A stretch of DNA of 64,000 bases. Source: Burkholderia sp. TSV86. Lineage in GTDB: Bacteria; Pseudomonadota; Gammaproteobacteria; Burkholderiales; Burkholderiaceae. The position numbers and the translations under genes were made by a program. Below are positions 23,032 to 32,007 of this stretch, in pieces. The stretch spans positions 62,001 through 126,000 of the forward strand of contig NZ_LOWB01000104.1 of the NCBI RefSeq assembly GCF_001522865.1, in the 5' to 3' direction. The notes under the pieces are model-generated. The model did not search any database. It was not told the DNA's origin and was given only the letters and a program-made list of their open reading frames with translations. Each line of letters begins with the position of its first letter. The first letter of the stretch is position 1.

Positions 23032-23259
23032 AATTTTCTTGGCTTGACCCCTGATATTCCGGCGCCGCCGCCCGTTCCCGACACGACTCAGCCAACGACC
23101 GATACGTCAGCGGCTGCCGATGATGCAACCGCGCGTCTGCGTAAGCGTCGTGGCACGGCCGCAACTATTCTTGCGGGGGATTCCGCGACCGTCGGTGCGT
23201 CGTCCGTAAGCGCACCGGTCGCCACTTCCGCCGCCGGAAAAGCAATCTTGGGCCAGTGA
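23029..23259 (+). CDS. Small virion-region protein (76 aa)
   Basis: MNFLGLTPDIPAPPPVPDTT, then Thr/Ala-rich sequence and KAILGQ at the end; low complexity, no membrane segment. Similar small Pro/Ala-rich proteins precede portal genes in BPP-1-like phages. GGAGAGG ribosome site lies inside a 12-bp hairpin. Function unknown. Confidence 0.6.
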   Translation: MNFLGLTPDIPAPPPVPDTTQPTTDTSAAADDATARLRKRRGTAATILAGDSATVGASSVSAPVATSAAGKAILGQ

Positions 23260-23260
23260 C

Positions 23261-24910
23261 GTGACGAACGACGACGTGAAGGTCATCGACGCGCTGCGCG
23301 CGGATCACGAGCGCTTAAGGCAAAAGCGGCAGTCGTATGAGGCTGTCTGGAACGACGTCATCGATTACTTGATGCCGCGGCTGGATAAGTTCGGACAGCA
23401 GCCACGCAACGCAAATGACCGCGGCCGCGAACGCTCGCAGAAGATTTTCGACTCGACCGCGCCGCTGGCGCTGCGTAATTTCGTTGCCGCAATCGACTCG
23501 ATGATCACGCCGGCGACACAGTTTTGGCATCGTCTTGCGACCAGTTCGGAAGCGCTCACCCAACAGCCGAACGTCAAAGGCTACCTGCAATCGGTTGTCA
23601 ATACGCTGTTTGCTGCGCGCTATCGCTGGCAGGGTGGGTTTGTGACGCAGATCGGTGCAACATACCAGAGCATTGGATTATTCGGACCCGGCGCGCTGAT
23701 GATCGAGCACGACGTCGGGCACGGCATCGTCTATCGGAATCTCCCGCTCAGCCAGCTTTGGTTCGCAGAGAATAATGCAGGTCTCATCGACAAGACGCAC
23801 GTTGCGTGGCGTCTCACTGCTCGACAGGCAGCCCAACGTTTCGGGCGCGCGAACCTATCGCCGTCAATGCAACTCGTGCTGGAGCGCGATCCCGAGAAGG
23901 AATTCGATTTTCTACATGTCGTCGAGCCGCGCGCCGACCGCGATCCCCGCAAGCTCGACGGCCGCAACATGAAGTTTGCATCCTATTGGCTTGACGAAGG
24001 CCGCGAGCGAGTCGTACAGCAGAGTGGTTTTCGCACGTTCCCAATTGCCGTTGGGCGTTTCTATGTCGGCACCGCCGATGTGTACGGCGGGAGCCCGGCT
24101 TATGACGCAATCCCCGACATCCGTATGGCGAATGAGCAGGCGCGCACGAATATTCGCGGCGCGCAAAAGATGGTCGATCCGCCAATTTTGTTGCCAGAAG
24201 ATGGCGCACTCGAAGGGTTTGACTTGCGCTCAGGCTCATTGAATTGGGGCGGCCTAGATGAGCGTGGCAACGAACTTGCAAAACCGTTGAATCTCGGCAA
24301 ACAGGCACAGATCGGCATCGAGTTCGCGAATCAAACTCGCGAGACGGTGAACCAGTGGTTCTATGTCACGTTGTTTCAGATTCTCGTTGACAGCGGCGAC
24401 ATGACCGCGACGGAAGTGCTGCAGCGCGCGCAGGAGAAAGGTGTGCTGCTCGCGCCGACGCTCGGCCGCACCCAGGCCGAACTGCTCGGGCCCATGATCG
24501 AGCGCGAAATCGACATCCTGTCGGAAGCCGGTCAATTCCCGCCGATGCCGCCTGAGTTGCATGACGCTGGCGCAGATGTCGACATCGAATACGACAGCCC
24601 GCTCAATAAGGCGATGCGTGCAAGCGAGGGCGCGGCGATTCTGCAGTGGCTTCAGCAACTCAGCGTCGTTCAGGCATTCGACCAAAGCGCGGCGAAACTC
24701 GTCAACGGTCAGCGGATTGGCAAACTGCTTGCGGACTACGGCGGCGTGCCGGTCGAGGCGATGAATACTGACGATGAATTGCAGGTGGCTGCTGAGCAGG
24801 AAGCGCAAGCACAGCAAATGCAAACGCTGCTCGCGGCCGCGCCGGTCGCGGCTGGCGCAGCGAAAGACCTTGCAGACGCACAGGTGTCGGCGCAGACGGC
24901 GAGGGTGTGA
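23261..24910 (+). CDS. Portal (head-to-tail connector) protein, T7-like
   Basis: 549 aa, GTG start. Family signals of the podoviral head-tail connector: YEAVWNDVIDYLMPRLDKF, the N-terminal SMITPATQFWHRL, PIAVGRFYVG and a Gln/Ala-rich C-terminal tail. Twelve copies form the ring through which DNA enters and leaves (family knowledge). Overlaps the Bbp19-like gene by 4 nt. Confidence 0.9.
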   Translation: MTNDDVKVIDALRADHERLRQKRQSYEAVWNDVIDYLMPRLDKFGQQPRNANDRGRERSQKIFDSTAPLALRNFVAAIDSMITPATQFWHRLATSSEALTQQPNVKGYLQSVVNTLFAARYRWQGGFVTQIGATYQSIGLFGPGALMIEHDVGHGIVYRNLPLSQLWFAENNAGLIDKTHVAWRLTARQAAQRFGRANLSPSMQLVLERDPEKEFDFLHVVEPRADRDPRKLDGRNMKFASYWLDEGRERVVQQSGFRTFPIAVGRFYVGTADVYGGSPAYDAIPDIRMANEQARTNIRGAQKMVDPPILLPEDGALEGFDLRSGSLNWGGLDERGNELAKPLNLGKQAQIGIEFANQTRETVNQWFYVTLFQILVDSGDMTATEVLQRAQEKGVLLAPTLGRTQAELLGPMIEREIDILSEAGQFPPMPPELHDAGADVDIEYDSPLNKAMRASEGAAILQWLQQLSVVQAFDQSAAKLVNGQRIGKLLADYGGVPVEAMNTDDELQVAAEQEAQAQQMQTLLAAAPVAAGAAKDLADAQVSAQTARV

Positions 24911-25206
24911 TGCGAACAACCACGAACCGATTTCTCCGTTTCTGGAACCGCCGCGAGCAATACCGGCGGTGCTTCTGTGACGAGCGCGGGAAGCTTACGC
25001 CGGCCGGCGAGGCCGTGCTCGCCGATCTCGCGCAGTTCTGCCGCGCCAACCAGTCGACCGTGATCACGTCTCCGGTGCAACGAACGATTGACCCGCTCGC
25101 GACGATGGTCGCCGAAGGTCGGCGCGAAGTGTTTGTGCGACTGATCCAGATCCTCGGCATGGACGACGAACATCTCAATTCCCTCAAGGATGAGGTCGCC
25201 GAATGA
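24907..25206 (+). CDS. Bbp19-like protein (99 aa)
   Basis: NRREQYRRCFCDERGKLTPAGEAVLADLAQFC followed by a DPLATMVAEGRREVFVRL motif resembles the small Bbp19 family found between portal and capsid genes of Bordetella phage BPP-1 relatives. Role unknown. Coupled to portal and to the next gene by 4-nt overlaps. Identification is from pattern memory. Confidence 0.65.
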   Translation: MMRTTTNRFLRFWNRREQYRRCFCDERGKLTPAGEAVLADLAQFCRANQSTVITSPVQRTIDPLATMVAEGRREVFVRLIQILGMDDEHLNSLKDEVAE

Positions 25207-25553
25207 ATCTCGTGTCGATGAAGCTCACGCCCGCCGAGGCGAAGACCGAAGCCGGCGAAGGCACCGCGCTCGCCGCGCTCGCCGCGCCGGAAGACCAGCC
25301 CGCATACCCGTGCGGGCTGACGATCTATCTCGACGATGAAGCGCTCGCCAAGCTCGGCATGACCGCGCTGCCAGACGTCGGCACGCCGCTGACGCTGGTG
25401 GCACGCGTCGAGGTGTGCAGCAAGAGCCAGTACCAGAATCAGGATGGCACTGACACTAGCCTGTCGATGCAAATCACGGACATGGCACTCGCACCTGAAA
25501 CGCAATCTCCCGAGCAGCGCGCAGCTAAGTTCTACAGCAATACGACTACCTGA
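25203..25553 (+). CDS. Capsid staple-like protein (116 aa)
   Basis: MNLVSMKLTPAEAKTE..., YPCGLTIYLDDEALAKLGM, VGTPLTLVARVEVCS and MQITDMAL fit a small beta-barrel protein annotated as capsid staple in related phages (recollection). Its C-terminus PEQRAAKFYSNTTT is nearly the same as the C-terminus of the scaffold encoded next (PEQRAAKFYANTKT). The shared tail suggests both bind the same capsid site. Confidence 0.6.
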   Translation: MNLVSMKLTPAEAKTEAGEGTALAALAAPEDQPAYPCGLTIYLDDEALAKLGMTALPDVGTPLTLVARVEVCSKSQYQNQDGTDTSLSMQITDMALAPETQSPEQRAAKFYSNTTT

Positions 25554-25564
25554 CAGGAGGCTCC

Positions 25565-26296
25565 ATGTTTCTTCGCATGATTCGAAAATTCCGATTTCTC
25601 GAGGCTGACCCAGGCGCCGGTGGTGCACCAAACGGCGGCGCGTCAGCCGCGGGCGGCACGCCAACGTCGGATACAACGCAGGCCAACGGGGGTACGCCGC
25701 CTGCGAATACGGGGGATTCCCCGTCGTCGTGGCTGCAATCTATCGCCGATGCTGACCTGCGGCAATTCGTCGAGGCCAAGGGCTTCAAGGACGTGGGTGA
25801 CGCGGTGAAGGCGATGCGCGACTTCGAGGCGAGACATGCGATACCAGCGAAGGTCGAGGACTACCAGCTCGGGGACGACGATTTCGCAAAGACGGCAGCG
25901 ACGTGGTTTCACGAAACGGGCGTGCCGGCAGAAACCGCGAAGGCACTTGCCGCAAAGTGGAACGGTTACGTTGAGGAACAGAACAACGCAGCCGAAGCTG
26001 CGCGAATCGCGAGGGGCGAAGTCGAACTCACGGCACTGAAAGGCGAGTGGGGCGACAGCTACGACAAGAACGTCGAACTCGGTCGTCAGGCGATGCGCAA
26101 GTTCGGTGTGCCAGTCGAGATGATCGACAAGCTCGCCGGTCAGATGGGCGACGCACAGGCGATCAAGGTGTTTTCGTCGATTGGCGCGTCGCTGAGTGAG
26201 GGAACTTTGAATCCGGGTGGCGATGGTGGTAGCAGCGGCGCGGCGCTCACCCCTGAACAACGCGCTGCGAAGTTCTACGCCAACACAAAAACGTAA
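25565..26296 (+). CDS. Scaffold protein
   Basis: 243 aa; good ribosome site (ACAGGAGG). Long Gly/Ala/Thr-rich N-terminal region, then a helical acidic body (AAKWNGYVEEQNNAAEAARIARGE), ending in a short tail PEQRAAKFYANTKT. Position directly before the major capsid gene and the composition are typical of podoviral scaffolds, which template procapsid assembly and leave before maturation. Confidence 0.75.
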   Translation: MFLRMIRKFRFLEADPGAGGAPNGGASAAGGTPTSDTTQANGGTPPANTGDSPSSWLQSIADADLRQFVEAKGFKDVGDAVKAMRDFEARHAIPAKVEDYQLGDDDFAKTAATWFHETGVPAETAKALAAKWNGYVEEQNNAAEAARIARGEVELTALKGEWGDSYDKNVELGRQAMRKFGVPVEMIDKLAGQMGDAQAIKVFSSIGASLSEGTLNPGGDGGSSGAALTPEQRAAKFYANTKT

Positions 26297-26305
26297 GGAG
26301 CATTC

Positions 26306-27301
26306 ATGGTTACTCTTGCTACGAACAACCCGACTATCGCCGACATCGCGAAGGGTCTCGACCCCGACGGCGCGCCGGCGCAGACGATCGAGATCCTCGA
26401 TCAGACGAACGAGATGCTTGCCGACGCGACGTTCATCGAAGGCAACCTGCCGACGGGCAACCGCACGACGATCCGTTCGGGCCTGCCGACGCCGACGTGG
26501 CGCAAGCTGTACGGCGGCGTTCAGCCGACGAAGGCGACCAAAGTGCAGGTTACCGACAACTGCGGCATGCTCGAAGACTACGCTGAGGTCGACAAGGCTC
26601 TCGCGGATCTGAACGGAAACACGATGGCGTTCCGCCTGTCCGAAGATCACGCGCACATCGAGGGCATCAACCAGGAAGCGGCGCAGACCCTGATCTACGG
26701 CAACGAAGGGTCGGCGCCGGCTGAATTCACCGGTCTCGCGCCGCGCTACAACTCGCTGTCCGCGCAGAACGCTGAAAACATCATTGACGGCGGTGGAACG
26801 GGTTCCGATAACACGTCGATTTGGCTAGTCGTGTGGGGACCGAATACGGCGCACATGATCTACCCGAAGGGCTCGAAGGCCGGTGGCATCAACGTCGACG
26901 ACAAGGGGCAAGTGACGGTCGAGAATGTCGACAACGCTGGCGGCCGCATGGAAGCGTACCGCACGCACTACAAGTGGGATATCGGTTTTACGCTGCGCGA
27001 CTGGCGCTACGTGGCGCGCGTTTGCAACATCGATGTGTCCGATCTCGCGACGTCGGCCAATGCGCAAGCGCTCATCCGCTACATGATCATGGCGTCGGAA
27101 CGCATCCCGCAGTTCGGCATGGGCCGCGCGGCGTGGTACGTCAATCGCAACATCCGCGAGAAGCTGCGGCTCGGCATCATCGACAAGATCGCGAACAACC
27201 TGACCTGGGAAACGGTCGCGGGCCAGCGCGTGATGATGTTCGACGGCATCCCGGTGCGCCGTACCGACGCGATTCTCAACTCGGAATCGCGCGTCGTCTA
27301 A
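26306..27301 (+). CDS. Major capsid protein (Bbp17-like)
   Basis: 331 aa with AAGGAG ribosome site. NPTIADIAKGLDPDGAPAQ, EMLADATFIEGNLPTGNRTT and GMLEDYAEVDKAL are typical of the BPP-1-type HK97-fold capsid proteins. Expected to form the icosahedral shell with the cement protein encoded next. Codon use is more GC-rich than in the early genes, consistent with strong expression. Confidence 0.85.
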   Translation: MVTLATNNPTIADIAKGLDPDGAPAQTIEILDQTNEMLADATFIEGNLPTGNRTTIRSGLPTPTWRKLYGGVQPTKATKVQVTDNCGMLEDYAEVDKALADLNGNTMAFRLSEDHAHIEGINQEAAQTLIYGNEGSAPAEFTGLAPRYNSLSAQNAENIIDGGGTGSDNTSIWLVVWGPNTAHMIYPKGSKAGGINVDDKGQVTVENVDNAGGRMEAYRTHYKWDIGFTLRDWRYVARVCNIDVSDLATSANAQALIRYMIMASERIPQFGMGRAAWYVNRNIREKLRLGIIDKIANNLTWETVAGQRVMMFDGIPVRRTDAILNSESRVV

Positions 27302-27364
27302 CGCGGCCGGACGGTGCTATAGCGCCGTCCGATTCTACCGAACACCATTCGAAAGGGCATCTCA

Positions 27365-27769
27365 ATGTACATCGACTCGCTTCTTGAATTCTCGCGTGCG
27401 CAGGCGCTGTCGGCGACGGGCGCATCGCAGAACGTCATCGATCTCGGCAGCGACCGCGACATCGGTCCCGGCCGTCCGTTGTGGATCGTCGTCGCGTTCA
27501 AGGCGGATGCGGTCGCCGGCGGCACGTATCAGATCGATCTGCAGACTGACGATAACGTCGGCTTCGCATCGCCGACGGTCATCGCTTCGGTTTCCCCGTC
27601 GGCGCCGAAGGCCGGCCAGCGCGTTGTGATCGGCATGCCGTTCAATAACGAACGCTATCTGCGTCTGAACTACACGCTCGGCGGTACGGGGCCGTCCATG
27701 ACGGTCGACGCGTTCCTGACCGATCAAGATCCGGCGTCGTGGCAGGCGTACCCGGACGGCATCGCGTAA
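27365..27769 (+). CDS. Bbp16-like capsid cement protein
   Basis: 134 aa. MYIDSLLEFSRAQALS, IDLGSDRDIGPGRPLWIVV and NERYLRLNYTLGG follow the Bbp16 family, which decorates and stabilises the BPP-1 capsid. GAAAGGGC ribosome site. Located right after the major capsid gene as in BPP-1. Confidence 0.8.
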   Translation: MYIDSLLEFSRAQALSATGASQNVIDLGSDRDIGPGRPLWIVVAFKADAVAGGTYQIDLQTDDNVGFASPTVIASVSPSAPKAGQRVVIGMPFNNERYLRLNYTLGGTGPSMTVDAFLTDQDPASWQAYPDGIA

Positions 27770-27840
27770 TTCACGCGGGCCGATCGAAGGGGAAATAGGG
27801 TGGCGACTGCCGTCTGTTCAACTACATCACGAGGTACAGC

Positions 27841-28065
27841 ATGCCGAAGGTCAAGGCGATCAAGATGGGTTTCTACCGCGGCGCGCGCAAGCGTCCGGGC
27901 GAAGTGTTCGACGTCGAAAAGGGTGAAAAGGCGTCGTGGTTCGTTCCGACCGACGAGGTGCTGACGGGCCCAAAAGTCCGTGGTCGCGCCGACGGCACGT
28001 CGAGCATGGTTCAGAAGACTGGTTCCGACTTGTCCGACGCGCCGGACGGCGCCGATTTGCAATAA
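27841..28065 (+). CDS. Small structural-region protein (74 aa)
   Basis: MPKVKAIKMGFYRGARKRPGEVFDV... looks like a small beta (SH3-like) domain with a polar C-terminal tail, common after capsid genes. Ribosome site GAGG. No function assigned. Confidence 0.65.
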   Translation: MPKVKAIKMGFYRGARKRPGEVFDVEKGEKASWFVPTDEVLTGPKVRGRADGTSSMVQKTGSDLSDAPDGADLQ

Positions 28066-28076
28066 CGGACTGACGT

Positions 28077-28694
28077 ATGGCATCGGAGGTGCAAATTGCC
28101 AATCGCGCGTTGACTAAGCTCGGGTCGTCGCGCATTACGTCACTCGGTGAAGACTCGAAGGCGGCGGCAACATTGAATTCGATGTTTGCAACCGTGCGTG
28201 ACGCGGAGTTGACTGAACACCGCTGGCATTTCGCGAAGGCACGTGCGTTACTGCCGAAACTTGCCGAATCCCCTGCTTTTGGATTTGCGAATCAGTACCG
28301 GTTGCCCCAGGATCATCTCTCGTTAATTCAGATTGGTTCGTTCACGATCTACCGACGAACGGATACACGGGGGCTATACAGCCTCGAAGGCGGCAACATT
28401 CTGACGGATCTCGACGCACCGCTACCAATCCGGTATGTGCGTCGCGTTACTGATCCAAACGCATTTGCACCGTTGTTCATTGAGGCGTTCGCGTGCCGAC
28501 TCGCTGCAGAGTCATGCGAAGAGCTCACGCAGAGCGCAACCAAGCAACAGGCTGCATGGGCGGCATACAGCCGCGCGATCGCGGCGGCCGTGCGAATCAA
28601 CGCTATAGAGCGTCCGCCACAGTCAATTGCTGATGACACCTGGATCGAATCGCGTCACGGAACGACGGTGTGCGATCGAGTGGATCGATATTAA
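28077..28694 (+). CDS. Tail tubular protein A-like (T7 gp11-like)
   Basis: 205 aa. EVQIANRALTKLGSSRI and the following ATLNSMFATVRDAEL..HRWHFAKAR are typical of the T7 gp11 adaptor family that attaches to the portal and forms the tail tube. Order portal-capsid-gp11-gp12 agrees. Confidence 0.8.
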   Translation: MASEVQIANRALTKLGSSRITSLGEDSKAAATLNSMFATVRDAELTEHRWHFAKARALLPKLAESPAFGFANQYRLPQDHLSLIQIGSFTIYRRTDTRGLYSLEGGNILTDLDAPLPIRYVRRVTDPNAFAPLFIEAFACRLAAESCEELTQSATKQQAAWAAYSRAIAAAVRINAIERPPQSIADDTWIESRHGTTVCDRVDRY

Positions 28695-28713
28695 GTCGGC
28701 GATAGGGGGGTAT

Positions 28714-31023
28714 GTGCCCAAGGCTTCTCCACAGCAGGTATCGTTCGACGCCGGCGAACTCTCACCGTTGATGGGCGCGCGCGTCGATCTTGCAAAATAC
28801 GCGAATGGCTGCCTAACACTCGAAAATTTCATTGCAACAGTGCAAGGCCCGCTGATTCGCCGTGGCGGCAAGCGATTTGCCGCACCTATTAAGGATTCGA
28901 ATCGTTGGGCGTGGCTGTTGCCGTTCATCGTATCGGACGGGATCGCCTACATGCTCGAGTTTGGCGATCGCTATATTCGATTCTTCGTCAACCGCGGACA
29001 GCTCGTTAATGGCGGCGTGCCAGTTGAAATAGCGACGCCATACGCACTCGACGATCTCACAACTCCGGACGGCACGTTTGCGATCCGCGCGACGCAAAGC
29101 GCAGACACGATGTATTTGTTTCACGGTTCCTATCCGACACAAAAATTGCTGCGCACTTCTGCGACGACTTTCGAGTTGCGTGCCGTGACATTCGTAGGCG
29201 GTCCATTTACAACTGTGAACAGCGATGCAGGTATCAAGGTCCGGGCGAGTGGGCAGAGCGGCGCTGTCACGCTCACCGCGACGAGCGATTTGTTCCGGCC
29301 ATCGGATATCGGGACGCTGTTCTATCTGGAGCAGGAAGATAACTCGTTTGTGAAACCGTGGGCCGTACACCAACGTATCGTTGTCGGGGACGTGCGGCGT
29401 GTCGAGACGCGGACGTATCGATGTACGAAGATCGGGCCTAATGTTCCGGAATTTTTCCAAGTAACGGGAGCCGAGACTCCGACGCACACTTTCGGAGAGC
29501 GCGCAGACGGCGACTTCACTGACCAGCAAGGAGATAACTACGGTGCTGTCGGAGCAATGTGGCTGTATCTGCATTCTGGATACGGCACTGTGCAAATCAC
29601 AGGTTATACAGATGCGAGAACAGTGACGGGGGTCGTTACAACGAACGATCCGACCGATCCGTGTATGTTGCCGGACACCGTTGTTTCGTTGGGCACGTAC
29701 AAATGGGCGCGCGCGCTATTCAACGCAACGGACGGTTTCCCTCAAATGGGTACGTTCTGGCGCAATAGATTGTGCTTGATGCGAGATCGTTGGCTCGCCA
29801 TGTCCGTATCGGCCGATTTCGAGAATTTTAAAACGAAGGATGCCGACCAGCAGACCGACGACTCGGCTATCGTCGAGCAACTCAATGCGCGGCAACTGAA
29901 TAAGCTGGCTTGGATGGTCGAGTCAGACAGTTTGTTGATCGGCATGACGGGAGACGAATGGGTCGTTGGGCCGGCGAACGCATCGCAGCCGATTAGTGCA
30001 ACAAACCTGAACGCATCGCGCCGTACTTCTTACGGATCGAAGAGATTGCAACCGGTGCAAGTCGGTGGGACGCTTCTTTTCGTGCAGAAGAGCGGGCGCA
30101 AGTTGCGCGATTTCAAATACGATTTTTCATCAGACAACTATGCATCTACTGACGTTACGAAGCTCGCGGATCACGTAACGCGCGGCAGAAACGAAGCGAA
30201 TAACGGAATCATGTCGATTTGCTATCAGCAAGAGCCGCACTCCGTCATTTGGGCTGCGCGCGCTGATGGTCAGCTAATCGCCGTGACGTATGACGAAGAG
30301 ACGGGACGCAGCGACGTGTATGGCTGGCACCGCCATCCCGACGCAAACGGGTTTGTTGAATGCGTTGCGTCGATGCCTGCTCCGGATGGTGCTGCCGATG
30401 ACCTTTGGATGATTGTACGTCGACAGATTAACGGGCAGACCGTGCGCTACGTCGAATGGCTCAGCCCATCATTGCAGGACGACGATCCACAATCCGCAGC
30501 GTTCTATGTTGACTCAGGAATCACTTACCGTGGTGCACCGACGACGGTGATTTCGGGCTTATCACATCTTGAAGGCCAAACTGTTGCGGTGCTGACCGAT
30601 GGCGCCGCACACCAAACGCGGACGGTTTCAAGCGGTTCAATCACGCTCGATTGGCCTTCCTCCATCGTTCATATCGGAATCCCGCAGAGATGCCGTGTTC
30701 AAACCATGCAACTTAACGCGGGCTCTGCTGACGGGACGGCGCAGGGAAAGACGAAGCGAGTCACGAACGTTGTCACGCGGCTTTCGCGAAGCTTGGGGGG
30801 CAAGGTGGGCCCGACGTTCGAGGACGCTGATCTCGAGCCCCTGAATTTTAGAAAACCATCAAATTCGATGGACCGGGCCGTGCCGCTCTTTACGGGCGAC
30901 GTCAAGGCAAATTGGCGCGGCAGCTATGAAGGGCAGTCGTGGATCTGTTACCAGAACGACCAACCATTGCCGGTAACGCTGCTTGGATTTTTCCCGATCG
31001 TGGAGACACAGGATGATCGCTGA
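28714..31023 (+). CDS. Tail tubular protein B-like nozzle (T7 gp12-like)
   Basis: 769 aa. GTG 28714 chosen: GGGGGG lies 3 nt upstream and the protein begins PKASPQQVSFDAGELSPLMG, the conserved opening of podoviral nozzle proteins. The body contains many beta segments (FVQKSGRKLRDFKYDF; HLEGQTVAVLTDGA). Forms the tail nozzle below the gp11 ring. A longer frame overlaps the upstream gene without a ribosome site. Confidence 0.82.
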   Translation: MPKASPQQVSFDAGELSPLMGARVDLAKYANGCLTLENFIATVQGPLIRRGGKRFAAPIKDSNRWAWLLPFIVSDGIAYMLEFGDRYIRFFVNRGQLVNGGVPVEIATPYALDDLTTPDGTFAIRATQSADTMYLFHGSYPTQKLLRTSATTFELRAVTFVGGPFTTVNSDAGIKVRASGQSGAVTLTATSDLFRPSDIGTLFYLEQEDNSFVKPWAVHQRIVVGDVRRVETRTYRCTKIGPNVPEFFQVTGAETPTHTFGERADGDFTDQQGDNYGAVGAMWLYLHSGYGTVQITGYTDARTVTGVVTTNDPTDPCMLPDTVVSLGTYKWARALFNATDGFPQMGTFWRNRLCLMRDRWLAMSVSADFENFKTKDADQQTDDSAIVEQLNARQLNKLAWMVESDSLLIGMTGDEWVVGPANASQPISATNLNASRRTSYGSKRLQPVQVGGTLLFVQKSGRKLRDFKYDFSSDNYASTDVTKLADHVTRGRNEANNGIMSICYQQEPHSVIWAARADGQLIAVTYDEETGRSDVYGWHRHPDANGFVECVASMPAPDGAADDLWMIVRRQINGQTVRYVEWLSPSLQDDDPQSAAFYVDSGITYRGAPTTVISGLSHLEGQTVAVLTDGAAHQTRTVSSGSITLDWPSSIVHIGIPQRCRVQTMQLNAGSADGTAQGKTKRVTNVVTRLSRSLGGKVGPTFEDADLEPLNFRKPSNSMDRAVPLFTGDVKANWRGSYEGQSWICYQNDQPLPVTLLGFFPIVETQDDR

Positions 31024-31438
31024 GCGCCTGGTCCCTGAACACATCCTATCGATTGGATTGCAGCCGGCGCAGGCGCATGTTGCGGGGGTGCTCACGCACG
31101 CCTATGCAGAGCACCTGTGCTCGTTACCCGGTGTTGGGTGGGCACTCGTCGAAAACGGTGTGACGTTGGGTTGCGGGGGCATCGTCGAGATATGGGAAAA
31201 CCGTGCGCAAGCGTGGACCCTGATCTCGCCTGAGTTGCTGCTGCGCTTCCGGCTAGCGCATCGCATGGTGCGCGACGTGCTAAACGATGCCCCCTGGCGA
31301 CGTATCGAAATGGACGTCGACGCGGAGCATTGCGCTGGTATTTCTTGGGCGCGCCGGCTCGGATTTATCGAGGAAGGTGTGCGAAGAAAATACACGGTAG
31401 ACGGCCGTGACGTGATTCTTTTTGCAAGGGTGAAATAA
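31013..31438 (+). CDS. T7 gp13-like internal protein with GNAT-like fold
   Basis: 141 aa from ATG 31013, overlapping the nozzle gene. HVAGVLTHAYAEHLCSL, WALVENGVTLGCGGIVEI and SWARRLGFIEEGVRRKY follow the acetyltransferase-like pattern of the T7 gp13 family (ejectosome-associated). Whether acetyl-CoA is bound is unknown. Placement before two ejection-protein genes agrees. Confidence 0.7.
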   Translation: MIAERLVPEHILSIGLQPAQAHVAGVLTHAYAEHLCSLPGVGWALVENGVTLGCGGIVEIWENRAQAWTLISPELLLRFRLAHRMVRDVLNDAPWRRIEMDVDAEHCAGISWARRLGFIEEGVRRKYTVDGRDVILFARVK

Positions 31439-32005
31439 ATGGACCCGATGACCTTAGCGATCGGCGGCGCGGCGCTCTCGGGTGTTGGAGCGTTGTCCTC
31501 CGGTATAGGCCAAGGAAACCAGTACAGCCAACAGGCCAGTGCGTTGGACCGTAACGCGGCGCTGTCCGATCAGCAGGCGCAGCAGACCTATGCACAGAAC
31601 GTGAACCGTGAGACGGTGCAACGCCGCCAAGCGGGGCAGCAACTTGGTGCGCAACGCGCGGCGATCGCTGAATCTGGCTTCAATCCAAGTGAGGGATCGG
31701 CGCTGGATACGCAGGTTCAGAGCGCACGCAACGCTGAACTCGATGCATTGCAGCTACGTTACCAAGGGATTTTGCAAGGGCAATCGCTCGAAGATCAGGC
31801 GCAGCAACAACGCTATCAAGCACGTACCGCGCGCGCGAGTTCACGAAATGGGCTATTTGCCGGCGGATTGTCGGCCGCAGCATCGGTGCTCGGTGGACTG
31901 TCGTCATACGCAAAGCTGGGCGGTGTGGGCGGTATTGGCTCAAGCCTCAAAACGTTCGGCAAGACAGCAGCCGGTAACCCGATCTTATTCTCGATGCCTT
32001 CTTGA
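31439..32005 (+). CDS. Ejectosome protein, T7 gp14-like
   Basis: 188 aa. An N-terminal Gly/Ala hydrophobic stretch (LAIGGAALSGVGALSSGIG), a long Gln/Ala coiled coil (SALDRNAALSDQQAQQTYAQN), and a second small-residue hydrophobic stretch (AAASVLGGLSSYA). T7 gp14 forms the outer-membrane channel during DNA ejection; the similar size, position and composition support the same role here. Confidence 0.65.
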   Translation: MDPMTLAIGGAALSGVGALSSGIGQGNQYSQQASALDRNAALSDQQAQQTYAQNVNRETVQRRQAGQQLGAQRAAIAESGFNPSEGSALDTQVQSARNAELDALQLRYQGILQGQSLEDQAQQQRYQARTARASSRNGLFAGGLSAAASVLGGLSSYAKLGGVGGIGSSLKTFGKTAAGNPILFSMPS

Positions 32006-32007
32006 CT

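Noticed and set aside
23174..23190. Fourth GGGGGATTCC-like box in the 76-aa gene
   Set aside because: Only partly matches (GCGGGGGATTCCGCG) and has no hairpin/start arrangement, so it was not counted with the composite elements.
28627..28713. Longer N-terminus for the nozzle gene (ATG 28627)
   Set aside because: It would overlap the gp11-like gene by 68 nt, has no ribosome site, and the conserved opening begins after GTG 28714, which has a GGGGGG site.
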